64,000 bases of DNA, from NCBI RefSeq assembly GCF_013407955.1, contig NZ_JACCBU010000001.1:1674001-1738000 (forward strand), written 5' to 3'. The notes beneath the pieces were generated by a model. That model worked only from the letters and a program-made list of their open reading frames with translations, did no database searches and was not told where the DNA came from. Origin of the DNA: Microlunatus parietis. GTDB lineage: Bacteria > Actinomycetota > Actinomycetes > Propionibacteriales > Propionibacteriaceae. How positions within the stretch are numbered: the first letter of the stretch is position 1; every line of letters starts with the position of its first letter. The translations under genes and the position numbers were made by a program. Positions 18,065 through 25,816 of the stretch are shown one piece after another.

Positions 18065-18880
18065 GTGACCTCGTACGGACGCGCACCGCACCGGCCTGAG
18101 CTGGCCGGCATCGTGCAGCGCCTCTGGTACGTGGAGGATCCGGGCAGCACCGGCTTGGAGGTGAAGCTGCCGACCAGCACCGCCCAGTTGTTGATCAACC
18201 TGTCCGGCGACCGGCTGAGTTGCGGCGGGGCGGACCGGAGGGAGACCGTGGGGCCGTACGCCCTGGCCTCGATCCAGACCGGCCCGCAGGTGCTGGACCG
18301 CACCGAGCAGCGCCGCCTGGTCGGGGTCGTGATCCGGCCCGAGGCGATCGGCGGCCTGGCCCGGCTGCCGGCCGACGCGATCGGGCCGCTGGCCGCGCTG
18401 GACGAACTCTGGGGCGGCTGGGCCGAACGGCTGCGCGAGGTGGCCGAACCGGCGGCCGGCGGAGCCGAGGCGCTGGACCGGGTCGAGGCCGAGTTGGTGC
18501 AGCTGGCCCGGCCGGGCGACGGTCCGGTTGCGGATCCCTTGGTGCGGCAGGTGATCGACCGGCTGCGCCGGAACGAGCGGATCGGCACGATCGGCGACCG
18601 GGTCGGGCTCAGCCAGTCCAGTTGGACCCGCCGGTTCCGGACCGCAGTCGGACTGTCACCGAAGCGCTACCAGCGGGTGCTCCGGCTGGAGCGGGTGATC
18701 GCGCTCGCCCGCGAGGGCGACGCCGGCCGCCGGGACTGGGCGGACCTCGCGATCACCGCCGGCTACTACGACCAGGCCCACCTGGTCGGCGACTTCACCG
18801 AGCTGACCGGCACCTCACCCACCCGCTGGTTCCGCGGTCGTCCCGAGGTCGCGTTCCACGGGCCACTGTCTGCCCGCTGA
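18065..18880 (+). CDS. AraC family transcriptional regulator
   Basis: A 271-residue regulator. The C-terminal half carries two helix-turn-helix motifs of the AraC type (IGTIGDRVGLSQSSWTRRFRTAVGLSPKRYQRVLRL and WADLAITAGYYDQAHLVGDFTELTGTSPTRWF). The N-terminal half (HRPELAGIVQRLWYVEDPG) is the DUF6597-like sensor domain found in many actinobacterial members. The GTG at 18065 is chosen by the N-terminal VTSYGRAPHRPELA; an upstream TTG at 18029 is possible. The VOC gene follows directly, and similar AraC-VOC pairs are common, so that gene may be its target. Confidence 0.85.
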   Translation: MTSYGRAPHRPELAGIVQRLWYVEDPGSTGLEVKLPTSTAQLLINLSGDRLSCGGADRRETVGPYALASIQTGPQVLDRTEQRRLVGVVIRPEAIGGLARLPADAIGPLAALDELWGGWAERLREVAEPAAGGAEALDRVEAELVQLARPGDGPVADPLVRQVIDRLRRNERIGTIGDRVGLSQSSWTRRFRTAVGLSPKRYQRVLRLERVIALAREGDAGRRDWADLAITAGYYDQAHLVGDFTELTGTSPTRWFRGRPEVAFHGPLSAR

Positions 18881-18915
18881 CGAAATTCTCCAAGACCGGG
18901 CCGGCGGAACCGGCG

Positions 18916-19287
18916 ATGCTGTTGATCATGAACTTCACCAACCTCACGCCCTATCTTCGTTACCCGGACGGCGATGCCGCGGTCGAGTGGCTGACCCGCG
19001 TACTCGGCTTCGGCCCGGCCCGGTGCGCCCGGGACGAGAACGGCGCCTGGTACGAGGGCGACCTCGCGGCCGGTGACAGCAAGATCGCGATCAGCGGTGG
19101 CGGCACCGCCGGGAATTCGTACCTGATCATCTCCGTGCCCGACGCGGACGCCCAGTACCGCAAGATCATCGAGGCGGGCGTCGAGGTCGACGAGCCGCAG
19201 GACAAGCCGTACGGCCCGCGGACCGTCAGCGTCACCGACCCCTGGGGCAACGTCTGGGACTTCTGGCAGGGCGAGGCCGAGTTCTGA
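18916..19287 (+). CDS. VOC superfamily (glyoxalase/bleomycin-resistance-like) protein
   Basis: A 123-residue single-domain protein with the paired beta-alpha-beta-beta-beta modules of the vicinal oxygen chelate fold (YLRYPDGDAAVEWLTRVLGFGP and TVSVTDPWGNVWDFWQGEAEF). The sequence resembles the PhnB/YdfO-like branch. Substrate and metal use cannot be inferred. The ATG at 18916 has GGCGGA upstream; ATG at 18928 is the alternative. It follows the AraC gene by 35 bp and is followed by a cluster of hairpins. Confidence 0.82.
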   Translation: MLLIMNFTNLTPYLRYPDGDAAVEWLTRVLGFGPARCARDENGAWYEGDLAAGDSKIAISGGGTAGNSYLIISVPDADAQYRKIIEAGVEVDEPQDKPYGPRTVSVTDPWGNVWDFWQGEAEF

Positions 19288-19310
19288 TCCTCGGCCGGGA
19301 CGTGGGCCGT

Positions 19311-19383
19311 CAGTTTTTCACGTTACGTGAAAAACTGGCGCTTCCCGCGAGAAACTTCTCACGTAAAGCGCCAGGAAACCTGG
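19311..19383. terminator. Three consecutive hairpins after the VOC gene
   Basis: A perfect 12-bp stem, CAGTTTTTCACG with CGTGAAAAACTG (19311-19322 and 19326-19337), closes on a TTA loop. It is followed by TGGCGCTT paired with AAGCGCCA (19336-19343 and 19366-19373), which encloses GAGAA-AC-TTCTC (19349-19360), and then CCAGG-AAA-CCTGG (19371-19383). The block lies between the ends of the convergent VOC gene and the small gene at 19448-19654, so a bidirectional terminator is the likely role. Confidence 0.7.
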
Positions 19384-19447
19384 TGAGGTGTGACGGGAGT
19401 TGCGTCCCTGGCCCGGCGCTGCCCTGGCCCGCGGGACCCGGGACGAT

Positions 19448-19654
19448 TCAGCCGCGCCGCTCGTTGCCGCGGCGATAGTTGCCCGTCGCGCGGGCCAGCA
19501 GCTGTTGATCTTGGTCCGCGTCGAGGCCGAGCTTGCCGATCAAGGCCGCCGCCGCGTTGCCGGCCACCACGGACACCTGCCGGCCGCCGCGGCTGATCAA
19601 CACCCGGCCGTCCTTGGTGATCCGGTAGTCGAACGGGTCGTCCTCGAGTCCCAC
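19448..19654 (-). CDS. Small conserved actinobacterial protein of unknown function
   Basis: A 68-residue protein beginning GLEDDPFDYRITKDGRVLISRGGRQV and ending LLARATGNYRRGNERRG. I recognise this layout as a small hypothetical protein widespread in actinobacteria; its function is not known to me. The first half reads as a short beta sheet (RVLISRGGRQVSVVAG) and the second as a helix. GTG at 19654 is preceded by GAGGGGCGAGG, a good Shine-Dalgarno region. It is divergent from the iron-siderophore receptor gene. Confidence 0.75.
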   Translation of the reverse strand: MGLEDDPFDYRITKDGRVLISRGGRQVSVVAGNAAAALIGKLGLDADQDQQLLARATGNYRRGNERRG

Positions 19655-19712
19655 CCCTCGCCCCTCTCGTTCGCCCTCGGCCCACCGGACCGCGATGAGC
19701 TCCCGCCTGGCC

Positions 19713-19731
19713 TTAGGTTAGCCTTAGCAAC
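19713..19731 (+). promoter_or_regulatory. DtxR/IdeR iron box overlapping a leaderless promoter
   Basis: TTAGGTTAGCCTTAGCAAC matches the 19-bp DtxR/IdeR consensus at 15 of 19 positions, with the left 12 bases identical. It ends at the base before the ATG at 19732, and TAGCCT (19719-19724) inside it stands 7 bases before that ATG. A bound iron-loaded repressor would cover the -10 hexamer and the start of transcription. Iron repression of the downstream receptor gene is therefore expected. Confidence 0.85.
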
Positions 19732-20730
19732 ATGCATCACGCCCGCAGCCTCACCGCTCTGCTGCTCACCGTTCTCACCCTGCTGGCCGCATCGGCCTGC
19801 GCCTCGACCACGCCCGGCACCGGCAGCGTACCGGCGGCGAGCGAGGACGGCGCCTTCCCGGTGACCATGACGCACAGGTTCGGTACGACGACGATCGAGG
19901 CCCGGCCGCAGCGGGTGGTGACGGTCGGGTTCAACGACCAGGACTTCGCCCTCGCGGTCGGCGTCGAGCCGGTCGGGGTCCGGGAGTTCCTGGGCTACCC
20001 GGCGCCCGATCGTCCGTGGGCGCCGGAGGGCGTACGCGGCAAGCAGCTGCCCACCGTCGGCAGCCAGGACCTCGACCTGGAGGCGATCGCGAAGCTCGAG
20101 CCCGATCTGATCCTCGGCATCAACTCCTACATCGACGACGAGGCGTACGGCCTGCTCAGCGGCATCGCGCCGACCGTGGCCCAGACCGCCGACTACCCCG
20201 AGGGCGCAACCCCGTGGGACAAGCAGACCGAGCAGACCGGCCAGGCGCTCGGCCGGTCCGAGCAGGCGACCAAGATCATCGCGGAGACCCGGGCCGCCTT
20301 CGACGCCGCGATCGCCGAGCATCCAGAGTTCGAGGGCAAGCGGGCGGTGTTCCTGCTCGGCTCGAGCGCGGCCGGGTTCTACAACCTCGGTGCCGACGAC
20401 TATCGCACCGGCTGGCTGACCGAGCTCGGCTTCGACGTCGACGCGAAGGGCGGCGAGATCAGCTACGAGAAGCTGGACACGCTGGACCGCGACGTGCTGC
20501 TCGGCGAGGGCATCGCCGAGGCCGACTTCAAGCGCGACCTGGTCCAGCAACTGACCGTCGTCAAGGAGGGCCGCTACGTCGGCCTGGGCGCGTTCGACGA
20601 CGACTTCGCCGCCGCCCTCGGCTTCAATTCGCCGCTCAGCCTGCCGTTCCTGCTCGACATCGCGGTGCCCCGGCTGGCCGCGGCGACGGACGGCGACCCG
20701 GCGACCACGCCAGCGCCCTATCTCGGCTGA
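19732..20730 (+). CDS. Iron-siderophore ABC transporter substrate-binding lipoprotein (FepB/FhuD type)
   Basis: A 332-residue extracellular receptor for ferric siderophores. The signal peptide ends at the lipobox Cys23 (LLAASAC). The class III binding-protein fold is seen in RPQRVVTVGFNDQDFALAVGVEPVGV near the N-terminus and GSQDLDLEAIAKLEPDLILGINSYID. No permease or ATPase gene is adjacent, so it must work with a transporter encoded elsewhere. Expression is probably iron-repressed through the DtxR/IdeR box that abuts the start codon. The absence of space for a Shine-Dalgarno sequence points to leaderless translation. Confidence 0.92.
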   Translation: MHHARSLTALLLTVLTLLAASACASTTPGTGSVPAASEDGAFPVTMTHRFGTTTIEARPQRVVTVGFNDQDFALAVGVEPVGVREFLGYPAPDRPWAPEGVRGKQLPTVGSQDLDLEAIAKLEPDLILGINSYIDDEAYGLLSGIAPTVAQTADYPEGATPWDKQTEQTGQALGRSEQATKIIAETRAAFDAAIAEHPEFEGKRAVFLLGSSAAGFYNLGADDYRTGWLTELGFDVDAKGGEISYEKLDTLDRDVLLGEGIAEADFKRDLVQQLTVVKEGRYVGLGAFDDDFAAALGFNSPLSLPFLLDIAVPRLAAATDGDPATTPAPYLG

Positions 20731-20769
20731 ATCGCAACTTCCCACGGGATCGGCGCCTACGATTCCGCC

Positions 20770-21705
20770 ATGATCATCGACGATCCTGTCGCCACGCGCG
20801 CCGACGCCGAGGGCGCGATCTCCCGGCTGGTCGCCGGCGGGTTCATCCTGGCGGCATTGGCGCCGCTGACGTCCGGCGAGACCGAGACCCTGGATCGGGA
20901 TACCGGCCGGCTGCTGGCCCAGGCGGGCCTGGCGGTGCCGGACGGCGACGAGTACCGGCCGAGCCCCGGGCTGGCCGAACTGCTGGCCTCGCCCGACCAG
21001 GCGCGCTTCCTGAACCTGCTCGGGAATCTGCGCCAGATGGTGACGGCGGCGAGCGGCGTACCGGGGTGGAGCGCGAACGACGACCAGACGCTGCTGGCCC
21101 AGGGCCGGGCCTCGGTCGCGGGGACCAGACTGATGCTGACAACCGTCATCCCCGGGCTGCCCGGGCTGGACTCCGCGATCCGTGCCGAGGGCGCGGCCGT
21201 GCTGGACATCGGGGTCGGCGCGGGCGGCATCGCCGCGACGCTCGCCGGCGAGTTCCCGGGGTTGCGGGTGGTCGGCATCGACGTCCTGGACCGGGCGATC
21301 CGGCTGGCCACGGCGCAGGTCGAACAGGCCGGCGTCGCCGACCGGGTCGAGTTGCGCCTCCAGGATGTCGCCGAGCTCACCGACGACGCGGCCTACGAGA
21401 TGATCTGGCTGCCCGGGATCTTCGTGCCGCAGCAGGCCGTGCTGGCCGCGATCCCCCGGCTGCACCGGGCCCTGCGCCCGGGCGGCTGGCTGCTGGTCGG
21501 CGCACTCCGGGACACCGACGATCCGCTCTGGTCGGCGATCAACCGGTGGCGTGTGGTCCGTGACGGCGGCTGTCCGCTGACCGCGACGGAGGTGATCATG
21601 GAATTGCGTCAGGCCGGCTTCACCGAGATCACCACCCCCGAGGTCCCCCGGGCCGCGCCGGCACTCATCGCCGCCCGCCGGCCCCTGCCTCAGGCAGCCG
21701 CGTAG
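20770..21705 (+). CDS. Class I SAM-dependent methyltransferase
   Basis: A 311-residue methyltransferase. Motif I of the Rossmann fold is VLDIGVGAGGIAATLAGEFPGLRVVGIDVLD (about 142-172) and a post-motif Asp lies in LRLQDVAEL. The N-terminal 110 residues (ISRLVAGGFILAALAPLTSGE) resemble the winged-helix dimerisation region of small-molecule O/N-methyltransferases. The methyl acceptor is unknown. TACGAT (20758-20763) precedes the ATG at 20770 by 6 bases. The 3' end overlaps the convergent flavin-fold gene by 16 bases. Confidence 0.85.
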   Translation: MIIDDPVATRADAEGAISRLVAGGFILAALAPLTSGETETLDRDTGRLLAQAGLAVPDGDEYRPSPGLAELLASPDQARFLNLLGNLRQMVTAASGVPGWSANDDQTLLAQGRASVAGTRLMLTTVIPGLPGLDSAIRAEGAAVLDIGVGAGGIAATLAGEFPGLRVVGIDVLDRAIRLATAQVEQAGVADRVELRLQDVAELTDDAAYEMIWLPGIFVPQQAVLAAIPRLHRALRPGGWLLVGALRDTDDPLWSAINRWRVVRDGGCPLTATEVIMELRQAGFTEITTPEVPRAAPALIAARRPLPQAAA

Positions 21706-22088
21706 CCGGAGACCTTCGTCGGCGTGACCCGGACGATCACCCGGACGAAGCCCGCCGGGTCGGGGTCCTTCGGCTTGCCGTCGTACTTCCAGGACAGCTT
21801 GTCGTCGAACGCGAAGCCGCCTTCCTCGGTGATCACCGCGGTGCCACGGATCTCGGCGTAGTTCTCCGGATCGGCCAGGTCGAAGATCGTGATGCTGACC
21901 CGCGGATCGCGGCGCAAGTTGCGGTCCTTCTGCCGGCCGGCGACCGTACAGAACAGCACGTCGTCGCCGTCCCGGTCGATCCACATCGGCGAGGACTGGG
22001 GTGCGCCGTCCGGATTCACCGTAGCCAGCACGGCGTAGTTGCGTCCGTCGACCAGGGCGCGGACCTTTTCGTTCAGGGTCACGGTCAT
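21690..22088 (-). CDS. PPOX class, probably F420-dependent, oxidoreductase (Rv1155-like)
   Basis: A 132-residue split-barrel protein of the pyridoxamine-5'-phosphate-oxidase superfamily, in the small Rv1155-like group that binds coenzyme F420 rather than FMN. Characteristic stretches are NYAVLATVNPDGAPQSSPMWIDRDGDDVLFCT and KDRNLRRDPRVSITIFDLADPENYAEIRGTA. F420 use is inferred from family resemblance. The ATG at 22088 stands 6 bases after TAGCCT (22100-22095), so it is leaderless, and its promoter region is shared with the divergent S9 peptidase gene. Confidence 0.85.
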   Translation of the reverse strand: MTVTLNEKVRALVDGRNYAVLATVNPDGAPQSSPMWIDRDGDDVLFCTVAGRQKDRNLRRDPRVSITIFDLADPENYAEIRGTAVITEEGGFAFDDKLSWKYDGKPKDPDPAGFVRVIVRVTPTKVSGYAAA

Positions 22089-22119
22089 CCGGCCAGGCTA
22101 AGGGCGCTAGGTTAATCGT

Positions 22120-23928
22120 GTGACACGCGATCCCCAGTCGATCATCACCGCGCTGCTGGACCTGCAGGCCTGGCAGGTCTTCGACATCGATCCGGACGGT
22201 CGGATCCTGGCCGGCAACGATGAGCCGGGCAGCCTCCAGCTGGTCGAGCTGGCGCCGGACGGCAGCCGGACCCGGCTGACCGACCTGCCGTCGCGGTGCT
22301 CCGGCCGCTATCTGCCCGGGTCGTCGCCGCGCCAGGTGGTGGTCCAGCACGACACCGACGGCGATGAGCGGATGCAGCTGTCGCTGCTGACGATCGAGCC
22401 GGGGCGGGCTCCGTACCCGCTGGCCGAGTTGACGCCGCTGGTCAGGGACCCGGACTACATGCACGTGCTGCAGGATGTCACCGACACCGCGGTGATCTAC
22501 TCGACCAACCGCCGCAACGGGGTCGACATGGACGTGATCGTCCGCGACCTGGCCGACGGCTCCGAAACGATCTTGTACGACGGCGGCGGCTACGTCGCCA
22601 CTGTCGTCGCGTCCCATGATCAACGCAGCGTCGCCGTCAGCACCCTGTCCCGGCAGCCGGCCAGCACCGCGGTGTTCCTGGCCGGTGCCGTGTCCGGCCC
22701 GGTCACCGATCCCGACGAGCACGCCAACCACGGGCATCTCGCCTGGGCGGCCGGCGACGACGCCCTGATCATGAGTTCCAACCATGATCGCGAGTTCAAC
22801 GCCGTGGTCCGGGTGTCCCTGGACGGCACCGCCTGGCAGCACCTGGTCGCCGCCGATGATCATGACCTGCTGGTCGACGTGTCGCCGGACGGTACGGCGC
22901 TCGCGGTCGGGCACCTGGTCGACGGGGCGGTCACGATCAGCGTGCACGACGCCGACGGCACCCACCGGGCCGGCGTGACGACGCCGGAGGACGGCATCCC
23001 GACGATCGTCTGGGCGCCCGACTCCTCGGCGTTCGCGATGCAGGTCAGCTCGCCGACCGACCCCGGCTCGATCTTCCGGGTGGATGCCCGGACCGGCGCC
23101 ACCACCTTGATCATCGACGGCCGGGACCAGCTGCCCGACGATCCGCCGCTGTCCACGCCGAGTGTGCACCGGGTGCCGACCCCGGACGGCGAACAGGTGC
23201 CCTGCTTCGTGCACCGGCCGCCCGCCGGCGCCGACCCGACGCTGGCCGGGGCATCGGTGCTGCACATCCACGGCGGCCCGGAGAGCCTGGCCATGCGCAT
23301 GTTCAGCCCGGTGATCCAGGCGCTGGCCGCGGTCGGCCTGACCGTGCTGGTGCCGAACGTGCGCGGCTCCGACGGGTACGGCAAGCGCTGGGTGAGCCTG
23401 GACGATGTCGAGCTGCGACTGGACTCGGTGGCCGACCTGGCCGCCCTGCACGCCTGGCTGCCGGAACTCGGGCTGGACCAGGACCGCAGCGCGCTCTGGG
23501 GCGGCTCCTACGGCGGCTACATGGTGCTCGCCGGGGTGACCATGCAGCCCGGGCTCTGGGCGGCCGGCGTCGACATCGTCGGCATCTCGTCCTTGATCAC
23601 GTTCCTGGAGAACACCTCGGACTACCGTCGGGCGTACCGGGAGCGCGAGTACGGCCGGTTGGACACCGACCGGGAGTTCCTGATCAAGGCCTCGCCGATC
23701 ACGTACCTTGATCAACTCACCAACCCGCTGTTCATCATCCACGGCGCGAACGACCCGCGGGTGCCGCTGTCCGAGGCGGAGCAGATCGCGGCGGCGCTGG
23801 ACGAACGAGGCATCCGCAACGAGCTCAAGGTGTACGCCGACGAGGGGCACGGACTGGCCAAGCGGGCCAACCGCGCCGACGCGTACCCGGCCGCGATCGC
23901 CTTCCTGTCCGAACTGCTGGCGCGCTGA
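22120..23928 (+). CDS. S9 family peptidase (prolyl oligopeptidase / acylaminoacyl-peptidase type)
   Basis: A 602-residue serine peptidase. An N-terminal beta-propeller (about 20-345, with repeated blades such as DIDPDGRILAG and DVSPDGTALAVG) restricts access to an alpha/beta-hydrolase domain. The catalytic triad can be read as Ser463 in GGSYGGYM, Asp545 in HGANDPRVP and His577 in DEGHGLA. The oxyanion-hole HGGP is at 384-387. No signal peptide is present, so it is cytoplasmic and probably trims short peptides. The GTG at 22120 lies 6 bases after TAGGTT (22108-22113). Confidence 0.92.
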   Translation: MTRDPQSIITALLDLQAWQVFDIDPDGRILAGNDEPGSLQLVELAPDGSRTRLTDLPSRCSGRYLPGSSPRQVVVQHDTDGDERMQLSLLTIEPGRAPYPLAELTPLVRDPDYMHVLQDVTDTAVIYSTNRRNGVDMDVIVRDLADGSETILYDGGGYVATVVASHDQRSVAVSTLSRQPASTAVFLAGAVSGPVTDPDEHANHGHLAWAAGDDALIMSSNHDREFNAVVRVSLDGTAWQHLVAADDHDLLVDVSPDGTALAVGHLVDGAVTISVHDADGTHRAGVTTPEDGIPTIVWAPDSSAFAMQVSSPTDPGSIFRVDARTGATTLIIDGRDQLPDDPPLSTPSVHRVPTPDGEQVPCFVHRPPAGADPTLAGASVLHIHGGPESLAMRMFSPVIQALAAVGLTVLVPNVRGSDGYGKRWVSLDDVELRLDSVADLAALHAWLPELGLDQDRSALWGGSYGGYMVLAGVTMQPGLWAAGVDIVGISSLITFLENTSDYRRAYREREYGRLDTDREFLIKASPITYLDQLTNPLFIIHGANDPRVPLSEAEQIAAALDERGIRNELKVYADEGHGLAKRANRADAYPAAIAFLSELLAR

Positions 23929-23933
23929 CGATC

Positions 23934-25145
23934 ATGACAACCAAGGGGGCGCTGCCCTACCATGCGCTGATCTGGCTCGCCGTCGCGACGTTCTCCACCG
24001 GCATCGACGGCTATGTGCTGGCCGGGCTGCTGCCGGCCATCGCCGACGAGCTGACCGTCACCGAGGCGCTGGCCGGCCAGCTGGTGTCGATCTTCGCGCT
24101 GACCTCGGCCCTGGCCGCCCCGGTGCTCGGCGCCGCCACCAGCGGCTGGGAACGGCGCCGCACCATCGGCCTGTCGCTGGCCGTCTTCGTGATCGGCAAC
24201 CTGATCACCGCGATCGCGCCGAGCTACGGGGTCGCACTCGGCGGCCGGGTGGTGGCCGCCCTCGGGGCGAGCCTGATGAATGCGGCGATCTCCGGCTACG
24301 TGATCCATCTGGTCCCGGAACGGCACCGCGGCAAGGCGCTCTCGTTCGTCCTCGGCGGCTGGATGACGGCGACCGCGCTCGGCGTGCCGGTCGGGCTGCT
24401 GCTCGGCCAGTCCAGCTGGCGGTTCCCGTTGATCATGGTCTCGGTGGTCGGCGCGGTCGCCCTGGTCGGGATCCTGATCAAGCTCCCGCACCTCGACCTG
24501 CCGGCGGCAACGCTGGCCCAACGGCTGCGTCCGTTGCGCCAGGTCCGGCTGGTCTCCGGGCTGCTGGTCAGCACCGGGATCCTGTGCGCGAGCTACACCT
24601 GCTTCACGTACGCGGTGTTGATCTTGGGCCCGAGCCACCCGGCCGGCTGGATGATCATCCTGATCATGTTCGGCTACGGCCTGGCCAGCCTGGTCGGCAA
24701 CACGTTCACCGGCCGGCTGGCGGACCGGTTCGGCGCGGTCCGGGTGCTCAGCATCATCCTCATCGGCCTGTTCCTGAACAGCGTGCTGGGCGCCGTCACG
24801 TTCGCCTTCGCACCGCTGGCGGTGGTCGCCGTGCTCGGCCTGGTCTGGTTCTTCCTGGCCGGCGTCGGCAACGGCGGGGCCGCGGTGCCGCAGCAGGCCC
24901 GGCTGGCGTCGATGGCCCCGGAATCGGCGGCGATCGTCATGGCGCTCAACGGCAGCGCGATCTCCCTCGGCTCCGCGCTCGGCGGCGGCCTGGGCGGTGT
25001 CGCCCTCACCGCCGGAGTGCAGCCGGGCGGGCTCCTGTTCGTCGCCGCAGCGGTGTTGGCTGCGACGTTGATCCTGCACGCGCTGGTCACGCTGGCTCAG
25101 GCGCGCCAGGTCTCCGTCGCGCCGGGGAACGCCGTCAGCCAGTAG
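23934..25145 (+). CDS. Major facilitator superfamily exporter (DHA1 / AraJ-type)
   Basis: A 403-residue transporter with about 12 spans. GAATSGWERRRTIGLSLAVFVIGN is the loop 2-3 motif of the drug:H+ antiporter group, followed by RVVAALGASLMNAAISGYV. Members export drugs, arabinose or other small compounds by proton antiport; the substrate here is unknown. It starts 5 bp after the S9 peptidase stop and is probably co-transcribed with it. Its 3' end overlaps the convergent deaminase gene by 49 bases. Confidence 0.9.
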   Translation: MTTKGALPYHALIWLAVATFSTGIDGYVLAGLLPAIADELTVTEALAGQLVSIFALTSALAAPVLGAATSGWERRRTIGLSLAVFVIGNLITAIAPSYGVALGGRVVAALGASLMNAAISGYVIHLVPERHRGKALSFVLGGWMTATALGVPVGLLLGQSSWRFPLIMVSVVGAVALVGILIKLPHLDLPAATLAQRLRPLRQVRLVSGLLVSTGILCASYTCFTYAVLILGPSHPAGWMIILIMFGYGLASLVGNTFTGRLADRFGAVRVLSIILIGLFLNSVLGAVTFAFAPLAVVAVLGLVWFFLAGVGNGGAAVPQQARLASMAPESAAIVMALNGSAISLGSALGGGLGGVALTAGVQPGGLLFVAAAVLAATLILHALVTLAQARQVSVAPGNAVSQ

Positions 25146-25546
25146 TGCGGCAGCAGGTCCCGCAGCGGCAGCCAGCGCGGCACGGTCGGGTCGGCCGGTT
25201 CGGCGACGGCGGCCAGCACGTCCGGCCCGTGCCGGGTCAGCCGCTCCCGGCAGATCCCGCACGGGCTGAGCACGACGAACCCGCGGTCCGGATCACGATG
25301 CAGGCAGACCGACGCGACGATCCGCTGATCGAGCCGGTACGCCGCACAGTACGGCTCCAGCTCGTGACAGACCTCCGTACTCGGATTGACGAAATCCGGG
25401 CTGGTCCCGGTCAGGATCGTCCCGTCGCCGAGCAACACGGCCGCCGCACCCTGGTGATCACCATCCGGAAACCGCCGTTCGATCAGCTCGCGGCACGCCG
25501 TGACCGTTGCTTCCAGCGCGGCCGGGTCCGGTCCCTGATCAACCAT
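25097..25546 (-). CDS. Cytidine/blasticidin-deaminase-like zinc protein
   Basis: A 149-residue protein of the cytidine deaminase fold. The second zinc motif is intact as PCGICRE. The first reads VCHELEP, where Cys-His-Glu replaces the usual (C/H)AE, with Glu in the catalytic place. The C-terminal LLPHYW resembles the end of blasticidin-S deaminase. It could act on cytidine-like nucleosides or on a nucleoside antibiotic. AGGAGA precedes the ATG at 25546. The gene ends inside the last 49 bases of the convergent MFS gene. Confidence 0.8.
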   Translation of the reverse strand: MVDQGPDPAALEATVTACRELIERRFPDGDHQGAAAVLLGDGTILTGTSPDFVNPSTEVCHELEPYCAAYRLDQRIVASVCLHRDPDRGFVVLSPCGICRERLTRHGPDVLAAVAEPADPTVPRWLPLRDLLPHYWLTAFPGATETWRA

Positions 25547-25635
25547 CGGACTCTCCTATCGATCGGCGGGCCCACCACGGTAACCTCACCGGCCCGGGTC
25601 GCTGCTCGCCCGGGCGACCGGATCATCGGTCTTCG

Positions 25636-25715
25636 CTGTCGCAATATCTCCACCGTCGGACCGCTGGCGCCCGTTACATCGTTGAACCTGCCGAGTTGAG
25701 GAGCTTTGGCGACAG
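25636..25715 (+). repeat. 80-bp structured repeat, copy A
   Basis: An 80-bp unit bounded by CTGTCGC and GCGACAG, related to the equally long unit at 53267-53346 (about three quarters identical by eye, same orientation to the gene that follows). Shared blocks include ACCGCTGG, CGTTGAAC and CCGAGTTGA. The ends pair (TGTCGC with GCGACA, then CTCC with GGAG), so the transcript would fold into a long stem. It lies about 100 bp before the PadR gene in a divergent intergenic region. It could be a small mobile element or a conserved RNA. Confidence 0.7.
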
Positions 25716-25794
25716 CCGCGGGACATCAGCAGGTGCCGTAAGGCATCCCACGCCCGGTGCCAAGGGCTTTAGCGCAGGTCTTGACCCGGACCTA

Positions 25795-25815
25795 GTAGTC
25801 GCATGAGACTAGTCT
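25795..25815 (+). promoter_or_regulatory. Palindrome just upstream of the PadR start
   Basis: AGACTAGTCT (25806-25815) is a perfect 10-bp palindrome ending 2 bases before the GTG start, overlapping a second inverted pair, TAGTC and GACTA, separated by six bases. PadR proteins bind such sites in their own promoters, so autoregulation of the PadR-ABC operon is likely. Family members usually use ATGT/ACAT half-sites, so this one is atypical. Confidence 0.5.
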
Positions 25816-25816
25816 T

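Noticed and set aside
19597..23850. 1417-codon minus-strand open frame
   Set aside because: Runs antisense through the iron receptor, methyltransferase and S9 peptidase genes and has low-complexity composition. The real genes in that span have clear motifs.
25810..25815. TAGTCT as a -10 for the PadR gene
   Set aside because: Only one base separates it from GTG, too close for the 6-7 base spacing seen elsewhere.
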